NCBI GenBank assembly: GCA_027922465.2
Contig: BQMF02000004.1
Location: 2,254,702-2,318,701 of the forward strand
DNA from: Turritopsis dohrnii
Taxonomy: Eukaryota; Cnidaria; Hydrozoa; Anthoathecata; Oceaniidae
DNA length: 64,000 bases
Direction of reading: 5' to 3'
Below, one piece after another: positions 13,237 to 25,006 of the stretch (its first letter is position 1; the number at the start of each line of letters is the position of its first letter). The notes beneath the pieces are model-generated. The model worked only from the letters and a program-made list of their open reading frames with translations. It searched no databases and was not told the DNA's origin. A program made the translations under genes and the position numbers.

Positions 13237-16071
13237 CAAAAAATAAATAGTTTTTTTTTTACAAAAAATAAATTATCAGACTAGCGATTTCTTAACATTT
13301 ATCCGACATAGTTTTCTTGTGTTTTAATCTTTTTGTTTAATCATGCTTTTTTTCTGTCGTTCATTTCAGGACAAAGCAATCAGGCTTGTAATCTTAATTA
13401 GTTTACGTACTAGAAGGAATCCTTAATTACGTGCATTCATTAACTTGGAGGTGCGAGAAGCGGAGAAATTAGCATTTCCGTCGAAAAAACGCGACTATCA
13501 AATGAACTTCACTTCTGTCTTTTCCATATAGTGCGCTCATCATTTCAATTGCTCTTCAGATTTTTTATTTACGAATTATAATGCATGGTGTTTCATTTAA
13601 CAAAAATTTTGTTTATTTTTCCTGATTCACTTGTTTGCTTATTTTATCCAAAACATTTTCTCTGTCCTTTGATTGATTTTTATAAACAAAAACAGCTTTG
13701 TAAATATTCCAGTAGATTTAAATCACCTAGCAGAAGTATTATTTATTCATTGAATATATTTTGTAAAATACAAGCAGACTACTTTATCTCTTTTCATATC
13801 CACGATAGAAATCGTTACAGATCGAGCGTCTGATCGAATTGTTTGATGACGTCATCAACTTAAATGATTATGTCATAAATACGTCACATTGCCAATGACG
13901 CAGCTCATGACATGGCTTTGCTATCATCAAAAGTAACAGTTTGAAAACGACGCTTTAATGTTTGTACGTTCTATTCCGTCATCACATCATTTGGTGGAAA
14001 TACAAAATGGATGTTATGAATCAAATGAGATAGCTGCTATAAACACGTGTGATTAACTTTTCGAGAATATTTTTATTCATATAACACGATTAGTGATTTG
14101 ACATGGTTCACTTTCTCCTGTATGACTTATAGATGTGTCTTTCCTAGTTGGCTTTTAGTGATGACATTGATTTCGGACCAAAACATTTTTCTCTGTATGA
14201 ATGGTTTGTCTGTTAGGTTACAAAAGTAAACATTGATGAAAGTAGATCATGTTACCATAGCAACACGTTTATGTGGTTAACTGAGTTGATTGGTTTAACC
14301 ATGAAAGGCTTGGCAACCAAAATGATGGATACATGCATACAAAATCGGAGTGGTTTCAACAATTGGCACGTAATCTTTAAGTTATAAATAAACCTGCAGT
14401 AATGACAAAGAAATTTTCGTCTTTAACGAAAAACTCGATATCGCGGTATACATTCGGATTATATTACAAATTTTAATCGATCATTTTATTAACCTAGGCT
14501 AATTTTTAGCAGCAAAACACGAAATCACTGCTCCGATCGATTTGTATAGAAATTACCCAATTTATGATAATGTATGATAATTTCAAGTTAACAGTTGGGC
14601 CTTCATAAGATTGTTCCAACTGCACTTTAATTGGTACTTGGAACTTCCTGATGACGTCATAGGTTACAAATGAAACACCTTTGTGTTTGTTTGTATGTTT
14701 GTTTATTTGGTGACGTAAAATATTCAATATCTGCTTATATTAGTTAAAGGGAAACGATGAAACGATGAAAGTCAGTTTTTGATTTTTAAGAAAAATCGTT
14801 TTTTTGCACCCGCGATAAGTGTATTTTTCTAAACTTGAAATTTATTGCCATGGTTACTGGCCACTATCATTTTTTGTTGACTCAGCTATAAATCAATGGA
14901 AGAAACCTGGAACTAAAATGGAATATCAAAGATAGGTGGTTTGTCGTTATGGCTGAATGTAATTAAAATTGCCAGAGCTATATACAAATTAGCATGTCGG
15001 CAATTTCTTCGTAAACATCACGTTGTCATGGAGATGATATTTTGAAAAAACTTTGGAAGAATGGCAATACAGGCACGAATAATGATTTTCGGAAATTCAA
15101 ATTCCACTTTCCGAGAAGTTGATATTGAAAAGTAAAACATTATCGAACAACATTCCCAAGGAAATATTGAGAAAAAAAATTAATGGAATTTTTTAGTTGC
15201 AGAGCAAATTTACTTGGAAGTCTTCACTTCCTTTCGGCATTTGTTTTCGTAGGCAGAAAGGAGTTCTGTCACTGCAGCTACTAAACTTAGCCTTTTCAAT
15301 TACAAGCGAGATAGGTTGTAAAATGAAACATTAAACAAATATCCCTGGACTAACAGACTAAACGTTTCGTTCAAAATATTTCTCTATCTTCCTTTTTCTT
15401 TCTTTTTCTCTCGGAAAGCAGACATTTTTTTCCGAGTTTTTGTTTGTTTGTTTATTTTATTTTTTTTTCCGTGTTTTTGTTTGTTTGTTTATTTTATTTT
15501 TTTTCCGAGCTTTTTTTTGTTGATTTTATTTTCCTGATAGATTGTCAGCAAGCAAAAGTGTAAACCAAAGGAAATTAGATATGTTTTGAAATTGTGAAAA
15601 CTAATCCTTGTGTCAAAAGCGTCAATGCGAAACTCATTTGAAACTAAACGCGAGCAAATAAAAAACGAAAGTTTCGACAAATGTTTTCTTTTCCTGTTTT
15701 GTGTGTTATTTTCCATTTGAAGTCAGGTAAACTATTATCATATGTTTTTCAGTAGCGCGCGGAGTTTGTAATACCATGCACAAGATCTTTCCATTTGCCT
15801 CATCTTTATCCACAGCTCAAATAATGGTGGCTTTTCTTGCGCATCCTGATTTGATCACAAAAAAAATAATCTTTAATAACTATTTTTTGTAATCAAAGGA
15901 AGATCGTTGTTTGATTGAAAACGAGGCTATATCGGGGTGACGCGGATAATATTTTCTTCACCTTTAAACTTTTTAGCACCATCACACCCTCTCTTAAGGT
16001 TTTGAGTGACAGTGATCATTGAAGCTCATCTTCAAATTTCGAAATAAAACTCAGCTATCAGAAAAACAACA
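13237..16071. other. Intergenic region with low-complexity tracts
   Basis: AATAAA-type signals follow the VEGF-like stop at 13236. Around 15420-15540 lie repeated T-rich and (TTTG)n tracts with TTTTTTTCCG motifs. No coding feature is supported. Confidence 0.4.
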
Positions 16072-16671
16072 ATGGAGGTGATCATGGAGGAAAATAAAAT
16101 CCATCAGTCGCGCCCACGTGTCGCCAGTGTTTTTGAAGACACACACGAACGCAAAACTCATTCACTGCCTGGCACTTTCACTGTTACACATTCAGAGAAA
16201 CCGAAGAAGGAGGTTAAACGTGATTTGTCAAGCAGTGCTTCAGATGCTAGCGTTCATGATCGGGCTTATTTCAAAACGGTGAGTCCATATGGCGTAAGAA
16301 TAAAAGCAATGCATGAACAGCCTACATACCAAAACAATTACGAGATGGAACCAAAGGTTAAGGCTAACCAAGGTGCTATACGAAACACGATTGAGACAGT
16401 GGTTTATTCGAAGTCTTGGGTGGAACATGCTGATGACGGCAGATCCATGTGTACACATCTCTCAAATGCCATTAACGCTAGATTGAAATGTCTTCCGTAT
16501 GATAGATATAAATATGTAATTACTGTCTCTTTAACAGAAGATAAAGGTCAAGGAATGAAGATTGCTAGCCGTTGTGTTTGGGATATAACCACGGACACTT
16601 ATGCGTCCTTTCACTGTACCATACAAGAGCGGATGTTAGTAGTGGTTGTGTATGCAATATATTGCTTGTAA
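16072..16671 (+). CDS. Tctex1-domain protein (dynein light chain Tctex-type family)
   Basis: A 199-residue single-exon frame. The C-terminal ~110 residues match the Tctex1/DYNLT fold by pattern: a helical segment, then a block around LKCLPYDRYKYVITVSLTE, the GQGMKIASRCVWD block with WD before a D-rich turn, and a terminal hydrophobic strand ending VVVVYAIYCL. The N-terminal ~90 residues are Ser-rich and basic, as in the longer TCTEX1D/DYNLT5-like members rather than the ~110-residue core light chains. Such proteins act in dynein cargo adaptor or ciliary dynein complexes. ATGs at 16072 and 16084 are both possible; I use the first. The lack of introns could reflect a retrocopy, but the frame is intact and I see no poly-A tail, only an (AAT)n microsatellite at 16691-16730. 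Confidence 0.75.
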   Translation: MEVIMEENKIHQSRPRVASVFEDTHERKTHSLPGTFTVTHSEKPKKEVKRDLSSSASDASVHDRAYFKTVSPYGVRIKAMHEQPTYQNNYEMEPKVKANQGAIRNTIETVVYSKSWVEHADDGRSMCTHLSNAINARLKCLPYDRYKYVITVSLTEDKGQGMKIASRCVWDITTDTYASFHCTIQERMLVVVVYAIYCL

Positions 16672-16690
16672 ATTTCTTGAAATGATGGGG

Positions 16691-16730
16691 ATAATAATAA
16701 TAATAACAATAATAACAATAATAATAATAA
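16691..16730. repeat. (AAT/AAC)n microsatellite
   Basis: Uninterrupted AATAATAACAATAAT-type repeat just after the Tctex1 gene stop. Confidence 0.85.
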
Positions 16731-17299
16731 ATCGTATAAGAGAAAAATGTTCCTGTTTCTCAAAGTAAGTTTGATTAAATAGTAGAATGTCATCAGAATA
16801 CAAAGTTCAAAAGAGTATGAAAAACGAGACTTTTAAAAAAGGGTTAAAAGCATATATTGTTACAGCGATTGTCACTAAAGTAACGTTGGAATAAAGCTTC
16901 TTGGCGGATAACCTCGATGATAACGTGCCACAATTTATGAAATTCGAAAAAGCGTTGCTTGGAGTGGATCGAACAATTTATACGATGCATGGCTCTGTAT
17001 CAAAGGTTATGAGAGGTCTTGACACACTGATTTGAGGACTAGGAAACAAATGTCATAGCATCTGATTGTGTAGAAAGCGAAATCGATTTTTTGGATGATT
17101 GGGTGATTTCGATTTATTTGTCCCAAAGAAAGAACCTGATGATTTGATATTGGAAAACAATACACTCGTCCATAGTGTATTAAAAATATATCCTATTAAA
17201 ATAAATAAAACTTGTAAGAATTGATGACGAAATATAAAGCCAGTCCATAACATATGCGTTAAAAAAAACCTTCACAATAAGCATATCCAAAATGGTTGC

Positions 17300-17690
17300 G
17301 GTTTACTGCACCAACATTCTTATACCCTCTTATCCCCTCTTGCCTCCCTTTACCCCCTCTTACCTCCCCTTGTTCCCTCTTCCAGAATAGAAAACATATG
17401 TGTCAGGTGGAACTCAAGTACAAAGTGGTTGGAGGTTAAAGATTCGGTTACGATTGGGGTCATGGGTTATGGTTAACTTGACCACAATTCTTATTCCCTC
17501 TTATCCCCCCTTACCCCCCCTTGTAAGAAGGGGCAAGGGGAGGTAAGGGGGGATAAGAATGATGGTCATGTAAACCTTAACCCTGACCACACCCATAACC
17601 GAAACCTTAACCTCAAACCTATTGGTGCTTGACCAACATTCTTATCCTCCCTTACTCCCTTACCTCCCTTACTACCTTCTGTAGATTCCT
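17300..17690. repeat. Foldback polypyrimidine/polypurine repeat
   Basis: CT-rich motifs of the CTTACCCCCTCTTAC type on the left are mirrored by their complements on the right. Flanking inverted arms (about 17420-17480 and 17560-17625) share a GGTTATGG/CCATAACC-type core. The right edge replaces the C-terminal part of the tyrosine-recombinase gene, so the repeat truncates that gene near 17690. Confidence 0.6.
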
Positions 17691-19066
17691 TGTCCGTGGT
17701 TAGCATTTTTTCAATGCACTGTCGTCCTTGACGTGCTACATCGGCTGATTGAAGTTTTTGATAGTGTATTCTAGCTACGTGTGAGGTATGCTTTTGATCA
17801 CGAGATAAAGCCGCTTGCTCGCGTTCGCTGAGTTTTGACAAACCTTCTGTCTCGATAATTTGCCGATACCGTGTAGGATTAACGTACTTTCCGATAGCTT
17901 GGAAAACAATTCTGCCAAACACGTCGGTCAACTGCTTAAGTTGTGTTCCATTTTTCGATATTAATAGATAATCGCAAATTGGATTCAAACGAGTCCTGAC
18001 ACAAGTTATGTATCCATTTAAGATGTCGATAACTCTTTTAGAAATAATAAGTGTGTCAAATCCATACTTGTAATTTGTCTTGAATTTATTCTGATCGACA
18101 ATTCCACCTTCGGGCCCAACCTCTCGTATCATCGTAACAGTTAGATATTGATAAGTCATAGGGCGACTGCCTTTGACCATCAACAATAAGACGGCCACGA
18201 CAAAAGATGTACAGAACGATAAATCGTGAGCGGGGATGATTGCAGTCCCGTTACTAGCATTAAGCAAAATCTGTGAAAACTTTTCAGCATGAAATGGAAT
18301 CACATTTTGCATGTCTTCAAGTGTTGCCCAGCAATTTATGCTCGTAAGATATTCCATACTTAATACCGTACTCCATTCCATCCTCATTTGCTTAGCTAAA
18401 CATTTTTTTACTCTATCCAAATAAATCTCGGCTGCAATAAAAACAGGTATGTTTTCTGACTTAATGGCAGTACTTCTTCGAAAATCCAGTGTGTGAGATA
18501 TAGCGTTCATATAACCGATTATCCCGGATCGACCAATTTTCCAAGTGTCTTTTAAGTAGTCCACAAAGTCCGATAGAAGGGCTACCGACCCAATACAATA
18601 GTCTAAAACACATTCTGGTAAATCCCACACTGCAGGAACGTCAGTACAACAAAATTTCGCATACTTCATTACTTTCGTTGTTATTTGTTCGGCTTGACAT
18701 AAGCTTTTACCTCCTCAACCTGGACTTTGTAGCCATCTTGTGAATATGGTTGCAATACTGCAAGTTTTGACGAACATGGGCATCGAAGTGGTGCAACTTC
18801 TCTTCTTAGTCTGTTGCAAGGATGAGCGAGTACATAATTCAGGAAATACCGTGTCAATATCAGGCTTTTCTTCAAAAAAATAAAACCAACCATGTTTATT
18901 GAAAACGTGCTTTCTACATCCCCTCATTGTCTTGAAGCTTTCAGTCTCACATGACTTAACTGGGCATACGAACAAACCATCGCTGTTTGGTCTAAGGTTT
19001 AATCGTTTAGGTTTCTTGTGGTTTCCAACAGCCTTCTGCCATACAACTTTTGATAAGATACGTCTG
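17566..19066 (-). pseudogene. Zinc-finger/tyrosine-recombinase element protein, copy 1, broken (main part)
   Basis: The minus-strand gene begins with ATG at 25408; its first seven codons are separated from the rest by the LINE at 19067-25389. In order: a basic N-terminus, a C2H2 finger (C-x4-C ... H-x4-H around CPVKSCETESF), then an integrase-like core. Catalytic-type residues by alignment with copy 2 are the Arg in GSRPMTYQYLTV, the Arg in TRYRQIIETE, the His in QKHTSH and the Tyr in ARIHYQ. This is the R..R..H..Y layout of tyrosine recombinases such as Crypton and phage-type integrases. Lesions: an in-frame TGA at 18715-18717 where copy 2 has GGA, loss of the Myb domain at about 17690 into the polypyrimidine repeat, and the LINE. 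Not functional. The enzyme class is well supported; the superfamily name is not. Confidence 0.7.
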
Positions 19067-19818
19067 GTGAATAATATATTGCCTCACGGCTATCTGCCAG
19101 TGAGTGAATGTGAAACTTTTTAAAATACATTTAAATTTGTTATTTACAATTATTTACAAATCTATATATTTTTCCAATTTTTTTAAAAGAATTTTTGTCC
19201 TTTTTTTTTATTGTTTTCAGTTTTTCTGTTTTTTGGCGTTTTTTCTTCTTTCTTCTTTCTGTTTAACTCAAAGGTCCATTTTTGGCCGGTTTTTTTAGGG
19301 TGATCCGCCAACACCGCACCAGGTCCGTTTCGCGTTGTTTGTCAGGAAGTTCATTGTTGGCCGGTTTTTTTAGGGTGATCCGCCAACACCGCGCCGTGTT
19401 CAATTGGGATGATTTTAACGTTTTCGTTCGTAATTCCATTTTTTGGCCGGTTTTTTTAGGGTGATCCGCCAACACCGCGCCGTGTCCAAAGGGTAATGTT
19501 CATTCCGGTCCGTAAGGGTGGTAGGATTTTACCGTGTCCCCCAACACCAATCTGCTCCATCGATCCCCATTCCAAATTGGACTTTTCCGATGCTACACGG
19601 TTTTTTTAGGGAGATCCGGTAACTCCGCTCCGTGGTCCTGGTTGCTGTTCTTGTTAAATGGAGGCTGAACGGTTTTTTTGGGGAGACCCGGCAACTCTGC
19701 AACATGTCCATTTTCGTCTCGCGTCAGTGCCAATTTGTTTCGTTTACGTTCTTCGTGGTATATATATGTATATGGCATAAAAAAAAATTAAAAGTAAATA
19801 GAAAAAATAAACTAAAAA
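19067..19818 (-). repeat. LINE 3' UTR with five copies of a short motif
   Basis: On the plus strand the motif GGTTTTTTTAGGGTGATCCG and its variants start at about 19287, 19363, 19449, 19599 and 19671. The first three units are nearly identical, each starting GGCCGG (19283, 19359, 19445) and ending in CCGCCAACACCGC. The last two are diverged (GGAGATCCGG and GGAGACCCGG). They may be the RNA element recognised by the LINE's own reverse transcriptase, by analogy with other LINE 3' UTRs; this is inference. Confidence 0.75.
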
Positions 19819-22800
19819 CTAAGGTAAATTCTTTTTGCATAGATTTTTAAAAATTAGGAAGGAGTTGTCCACTATTTCATCAAGTAAATTCTGTCTTTGC
19901 TTAAGAACACAGCCAATGTATATATCCGAAAGAAGATTGAATTGTTTCTTTGCACTGTTTCTCAGTAAGATTAGTTCAGGGAGAACGGGGCCTGCATCCT
20001 CCAAAAGAAAACGACAAAGGTAAAACAAAAAAGGAAGATTCTGAGGACAGTAAAAAAGGAGGTGCAGGGTGTTCTCTATCTCTTGTTTGCATCTGGCACA
20101 TACTGGATCCGCAATAATTTTCCATTGGAAGAGCTTTTCATTTGTGGGGTACGAATTATTTATTAACCTCCAACGTGAGTTGAAGTTTTTGCTGGAGGTC
20201 TTTTGAAGTAAGCGAAAAATATTTTTCCAATTCAGATTCCTCCCGAGTAGTTTTTCGATATCTCTTTGTAAAGTGCTTTTTTCTTGTTGGTCCTCTGTCA
20301 TTTGTAAATAAGCTTTTTTAGTGGTTACTAAGTGTAACTCAGTATTTTGGTTTTTTATATAGACAAGAGGAGAATGATTTTCATATGAGATATCAATATT
20401 ATTGTTTATTTTTTCCTTCCAGATGAAAGGAATATGTGATTTGATTTTGTTAAACTCCCCGGGAGGAATCTGAGTATCAGATAATAAGTGAAACAGTCTA
20501 TCAGATATGAAGCCATAATAAGCTACTTTTGAAATATCAGAAATGGTGTTTATGACCCCCCCTTGCTCCTTTTGGCTGCTTCAAGGGTACTTTTAGGTTT
20601 CCATCAGGTCTTGTTATGAATTTATTTCCGTATATCGGTTCGTGCATGATTTGTTTTATATCTGATGGAAAGGGTCTTTTGTCTTTAGTGAAGCAGTGCC
20701 AGGCTCTTTGGAGTTCCTTATAGAAACAAGGTACTTTGTTTTTAAAGGAGAAGAGGGTCATAAACACATATTTCCCCCAAAATTTATTGTTTACACAGTC
20801 CAGAATTTTGTCAGCTACATGTTTATAGTCAGATTTGTGTTGGGAAAAGAGCCTCGCGATCCATGATATCCTGAAAGAGTTTATCATTTTATTTATGTCT
20901 AGGACTCCCAGGCCCCCATTTTCAACTGAGCGTAGTGCTGAGGATTTTAAAATCATTTTTGTGCCCCCAAGGAGGAAACTAAAGATATCTTTTTGGATTT
21001 GTTTCACATGTTTGGCAGAGGTTGCAACAGTTTGTGCAACATACCAGATTTGTGAAAGAAGAGTGTTATTTATTATCATTTTTCTTCCTCTCAGGGACAA
21101 GTTATGTTTTGGGAAGCTATAAACAGTTTTTCTGATTTTTTGGTAAATTTTTTCCCAGTTTTCCTCAACACACGCTCCCTTGTTGTTGAAAAGGATGCCT
21201 AGGAGTCTGATCGGGAGGCTCTCTTCCCTAACTTTGAAAACAGTGGTCTTTTCACGGTTTATTCCTCCACCGGAGGCCTCACAGAATTTTGTAATAAGGT
21301 TTTGGACATGTGAGACTGAATCTTGAAATGTAATAAAATTTGTATCGTCCGCAAATTGAGATAGTTTGATTTCTTTTTCTCCGGTGGAGTATTCTTTAAT
21401 GTTTTTATTTGCAAGAGTTGCATAAGCTATTAGGATTGAATAAACCGTGTAAAGGGGCATTGATAGTGGACAACCTTGTCTTACTCCTCTTGTAACATGA
21501 AAATTTTCCGACAGGAAACCGTTTACCTTGACCTTAGAAACAATGTCTGTGTATAGTATGGATATGCTATGTATAATGTTATGTGGTAGGCCTATTTTTT
21601 TCAGTGTTTTAAAAAGAAGTTGCCAGTCGACAGAGTCAAAGGCTTTTATCATATCATAAGATATGATGATTAGATCTTTTTGTTCTTTATTTGCAAGGAA
21701 GATCAAATCTCTTAGAAGCGAGGTGTTCTCTGAGATGGATCTGCCAGGTACACTGGATGTCTGAGAGGAGGGAACCACCTCTCCTAGAATCCCTATAACT
21801 CTGTTTGCTATAGTTTTTGCAAAGATTTTGTAATCATTGTTTAGCAGAGATATAGGGCGCCAATTGTTTATGTTTTCTGTATCACCTTTTTGTGAATACA
21901 AGAAATGATGGCTTCTTTTTGTGTTGGAGAGAGTGTTCCATGTCTCAGACAGTGTTTTAGGACGAACATTAAGTCTGGTCCCAAAAGGTTCCAGAAGTGC
22001 TTGTAAAAATTTATTGAGATTCCATCTGTACCTGGTGATTTGTTATTTTCCATCCCTTGAAGGGCAGTAGTTAATTCGCTCAGAGACCACTCCGCCTCTA
22101 AGGTGGTGATTGATTCCTTGCAAATTTTTTTGGACACTTTTTCCAAAAATTCTTCTTGAAATTCATTGTTTGTCTCTGTTGACTGAAACAAGTTGTGGTA
22201 AAATGTGATAAATACTTTCAATATGTCTTTAGTGGTGGTTTTTCTGTCACCATTTTGGTCTTTTATTGAGGTCACGATAACCGGTTTCCTGGTGGGTTTT
22301 AATTTATTAAAAAAATCAGTTTCTAATTCTATATCTACATTGTCCTTCTGTCGTGTCTCATTCGCTAACTTTGATTTTAGTTCGTAGAACCTTGCTGTGT
22401 CTACTTGACCTTTTTTAGTAAGGTTGTTAATTCGTTTTTGTAAGGATTTAATATACTTGTTTTTCTTGCGGTTTGAGGCACGACAGAAGGAAGAGGTAAA
22501 AAACTTAATTTTCTCCTTGCCCTTCTCCCACCAATTTATAGGGTCTGTGGTTTTTTGTGGGTCTAGGCGCCACTGCTCCCAGATATTGGTGAATCTTTCA
22601 TTGTAAGTAAGTAAGTAGTAAGTAACGGGAGTTTTTAGTCCTTGGGCTTCCATCCATAATGGTTGGTTCTTCCGCCCGCCGACTTGCAACTATTAGTTGA
22701 CTTACCGCCAGAGATACGTATAGCATTGCTCTAACTTGCCCGAAGGCCAGTGTGCAGTCAGTCGATGGCTCCTAATGGGCTGACACGCTGCTTTTAAAGC

Positions 22801-23717
22801 GCATCGGAGTGGTGTATTGAGATACGACATGACTGGACTCGAACACGGGTCGCAGCGGTCGCACTCAAAGGTACTAACCACTACACCATCGCTGCATTGT
22901 AGTGTTGATCATTTAAAACGTAATTTGGAAAGACCCAGTGGTCTCTTCCACACTTCACGTTGCTTTCAGAGACTTTAATTTTTATCATATTATGATGGTC
23001 TGAAAAGGGGTTTTGAAAATGTTCGATTTGTAACATGGTCCTTGACCAGGTTGACGTATAGACACGGTCTATTCTGTTTTGATTCCCTTTTGGAGAAACA
23101 TGTGTGTATTCACTTTTGTTTGGGTTTTGTTTTCTCCAAAGGTCTTCCACTTCTTGCTTGTTTATCAACCTGAGCAAGGAGTCAGAAGAACGACATTTAA
23201 AGTAGTTAGTAGAGTCTGTGGGTTCTAGGACCATATTAAAATCTCCAGCTATAACGTGAAGTGTGTTTTTTTCTGGTTTAGGGAGAGTAGCGTCTATGTT
23301 ACCAAAAAAATCTTGTCGGTTTTGTTGTCTTTTATGTCCCGAGGGAGCATAAAGGTTTGTAATTCTTATTTTTTGTTTTTGGCGGGCGAAGAGCAAGGAT
23401 AAAAAATTATCGTGATAAATAATATTAGGACTGTCGACAGGCTCTCTGCAGAGAATTATTGTACCACCTGAGTTGTTTTGGCCTGGGGTGTAATAAATAC
23501 TACCATTCCAGAGTCTATTTATGATTTGTTGGTGGTTGTCGTCTAAATGTGTTTCTTGGAGTATGGCAAAGTCTGCCTTGTTAGCTTGAATTAGATTGAT
23601 AATATCTCTGCAACGAGAGCCTGTCAACAGGCCTCCCACATTTCCAGAGAGTAGAATAAACATAATAATTAAATTAAAAATAGCCATATTGATTATATAC
23701 AAAAAAACGATAAACAT
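19819..23717 (-). pseudogene. LINE ORF2: apurinic-type endonuclease + reverse transcriptase, interrupted
   Basis: Pieces in order: 23717-22902 is the APE-type endonuclease, with LQETHLDD, VIAGDFN, the RIDRVYTST block and a terminal SDHH all visible. From 22598 the frame resumes after the SINE. The reverse transcriptase has the NNWRPISLLNNDYKI, SYDMIKAFDSVDW, RGVRQGCPLS and FADDTNF (catalytic Asp pair) motifs. A C-terminal CARCK...HLLFYCP zinc-binding segment ends at 19819. Lesions: a one-base loss in an A-run near 21888, a frameshift in a run of seven G near 20557, and the SINE at 22606-22894. The motif order and the RT wording place it in the L1/Tx1 group. It begins within the stop codon of ORF1 (TGATG overlap). 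Confidence 0.85.
22606..22894 (-). mobile_element. tRNA-derived SINE inserted in LINE ORF2
   Basis: Flanked by the 7-bp target duplication TACAATG (plus-strand CATTGTA at 22599-22605 and 22895-22901). Read on the minus strand it starts with a tRNA-like head: an A-box region TGGTGTAGTGGTTAGTACC and a B box GTTCGAGTCC about 40 bases later. It ends in a (TTAC)n tail. Excising the 289-bp body and one duplication joins HYN to ERFTNIW in ORF2 in frame, which confirms the ends exactly. Confidence 0.9.
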
Positions 23718-25006
23718 CAGTTATGGGGGTGGCGTCTCTGCTCCGCTTTCGCTTTCCGTACACTTTGGGCAATGGCCTGTTCTTTAGGAGTTAGTTTTCG
23801 TGTTAGTTTTTCAGAATACGTCCCAGTGTTATTGGGAGGGCATGAAGGTCTCCTAGCCGGAGAATCCGTCAAAGGGGAAAGAGGTCCTTTTGCATGTTTA
23901 TTGACCGGAGATCTAGACTTGGGTCTGGACCTGGCCTCTAGCCGAGGGTCGCTTAGAGCTTGCCTTCCACATCTTATTTTGTTTTGAAAATCAATTTTGG
24001 CTTGTTCAACTGCTGTAATTTCCTGCTGGATTTTGAGGAGTCTTATCTCATCAGCTGAAAGCTGGGTGGAGGCGAGTTTTCCCGTCTTAGCTTTCTCTAT
24101 GGGCGTTAACTCATAAGGGACTGCGGGTTCTCTTTCCTTCACCTGTTTCACCTCAGCAATCTCCCCTTCTTCCATAGGTTCCTCAGCATTCTCCACTGGG
24201 GTTTCTTTTGGTCCTTCCTTTGGTGTTTCTGGTAATTGTCTGTTAATTTTCGTTTCTGTTTGTTTTTCGGTGACAGAGGCAGGGACAGTCCCTTCATTAC
24301 CTAGTTCTTCCGGAGTGACTTTTTCAGTTTGTTTTTCCCCTTTTTCGGCATCCCCGGCTTCGCGGCAGACGCAGGACTTTTTGGGTTCTTCGCAGGTTTT
24401 GCATTTTATGATTTTCCCCTTAAAGTAAAGGGGATAGAAGATTCCATCCACCTTCACTCTAAAGGGAACTTCTGCTATGGGGGTTTTTAGATAGCCCCGC
24501 AACTGCCGCTTTCCATTTAGGATATATGGCCTGTCTCTACAGGTGCAGTGATTTATACTTTTTATATCGATATACTCCTCTAGGGCTTCTGTTATATCTG
24601 AATCATCGACAAGATGATCACAAAGTATAGTTATTAAGAAGTTGTTTTGGTATCGCCTCATGAAATGGCATGGCCTCCCCTTAACACTGAAATCGGTTTG
24701 GGCATCTGTTTCAACTTGTTGTAATAGTTCAGCGTTTTTGAAAAGAACAGACCATTTGTCCATTTTTTCAATGTATATAAGCGATTTAAGCAAGTTGTTT
24801 TCTAAACAGATATCATCACATTTTTGGATGAGATCCATAGCGGTTCGGTTTTTGGCTTCCTCAAAAGTTTCGCTATCTTTTTTTTGGATTGGGTAATATA
24901 AGAAGCAGGACGCCTGTTTTGCCTGTTCCTTGTTTAGAGTTTTGCAAACTCCTGAATATTTTTTACGGGCCCCTTGGGATTCAGAAATTTCTCCCGCGGC
25001 AGCCAT
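23717..25006 (-). CDS. LINE ORF1 protein (nucleic-acid-binding, zinc-knuckle type)
   Basis: An intact 429-residue frame from the ATG at 25006. It probably coats LINE RNA, the usual role of ORF1 proteins in L1/Tx1 elements. A Cys cluster CKTCEEPKKSCVC (CX2CX6CXC, around residues 200-215) looks like a zinc knuckle. The C-terminal half is Lys/Glu/Pro-rich and likely disordered, with SRSPVNK/LSPLTDSPARRP segments. The stop codon overlaps the ORF2 start (TGATG), which suggests termination-reinitiation for ORF2 translation. The frame has no lesions, unlike ORF2. Confidence 0.75.
   Translation of the reverse strand: MAAAGEISESQGARKKYSGVCKTLNKEQAKQASCFLYYPIQKKDSETFEEAKNRTAMDLIQKCDDICLENNLLKSLIYIEKMDKWSVLFKNAELLQQVETDAQTDFSVKGRPCHFMRRYQNNFLITILCDHLVDDSDITEALEEYIDIKSINHCTCRDRPYILNGKRQLRGYLKTPIAEVPFRVKVDGIFYPLYFKGKIIKCKTCEEPKKSCVCREAGDAEKGEKQTEKVTPEELGNEGTVPASVTEKQTETKINRQLPETPKEGPKETPVENAEEPMEEGEIAEVKQVKEREPAVPYELTPIEKAKTGKLASTQLSADEIRLLKIQQEITAVEQAKIDFQNKIRCGRQALSDPRLEARSRPKSRSPVNKHAKGPLSPLTDSPARRPSCPPNNTGTYSEKLTRKLTPKEQAIAQSVRKAKAEQRRHPHN

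Noticed and set aside
22688..22689. A separate LINE gene starting at 22689
   Set aside because: The first ~30 codons of that frame are translated SINE sequence; it is the continuation of ORF2.
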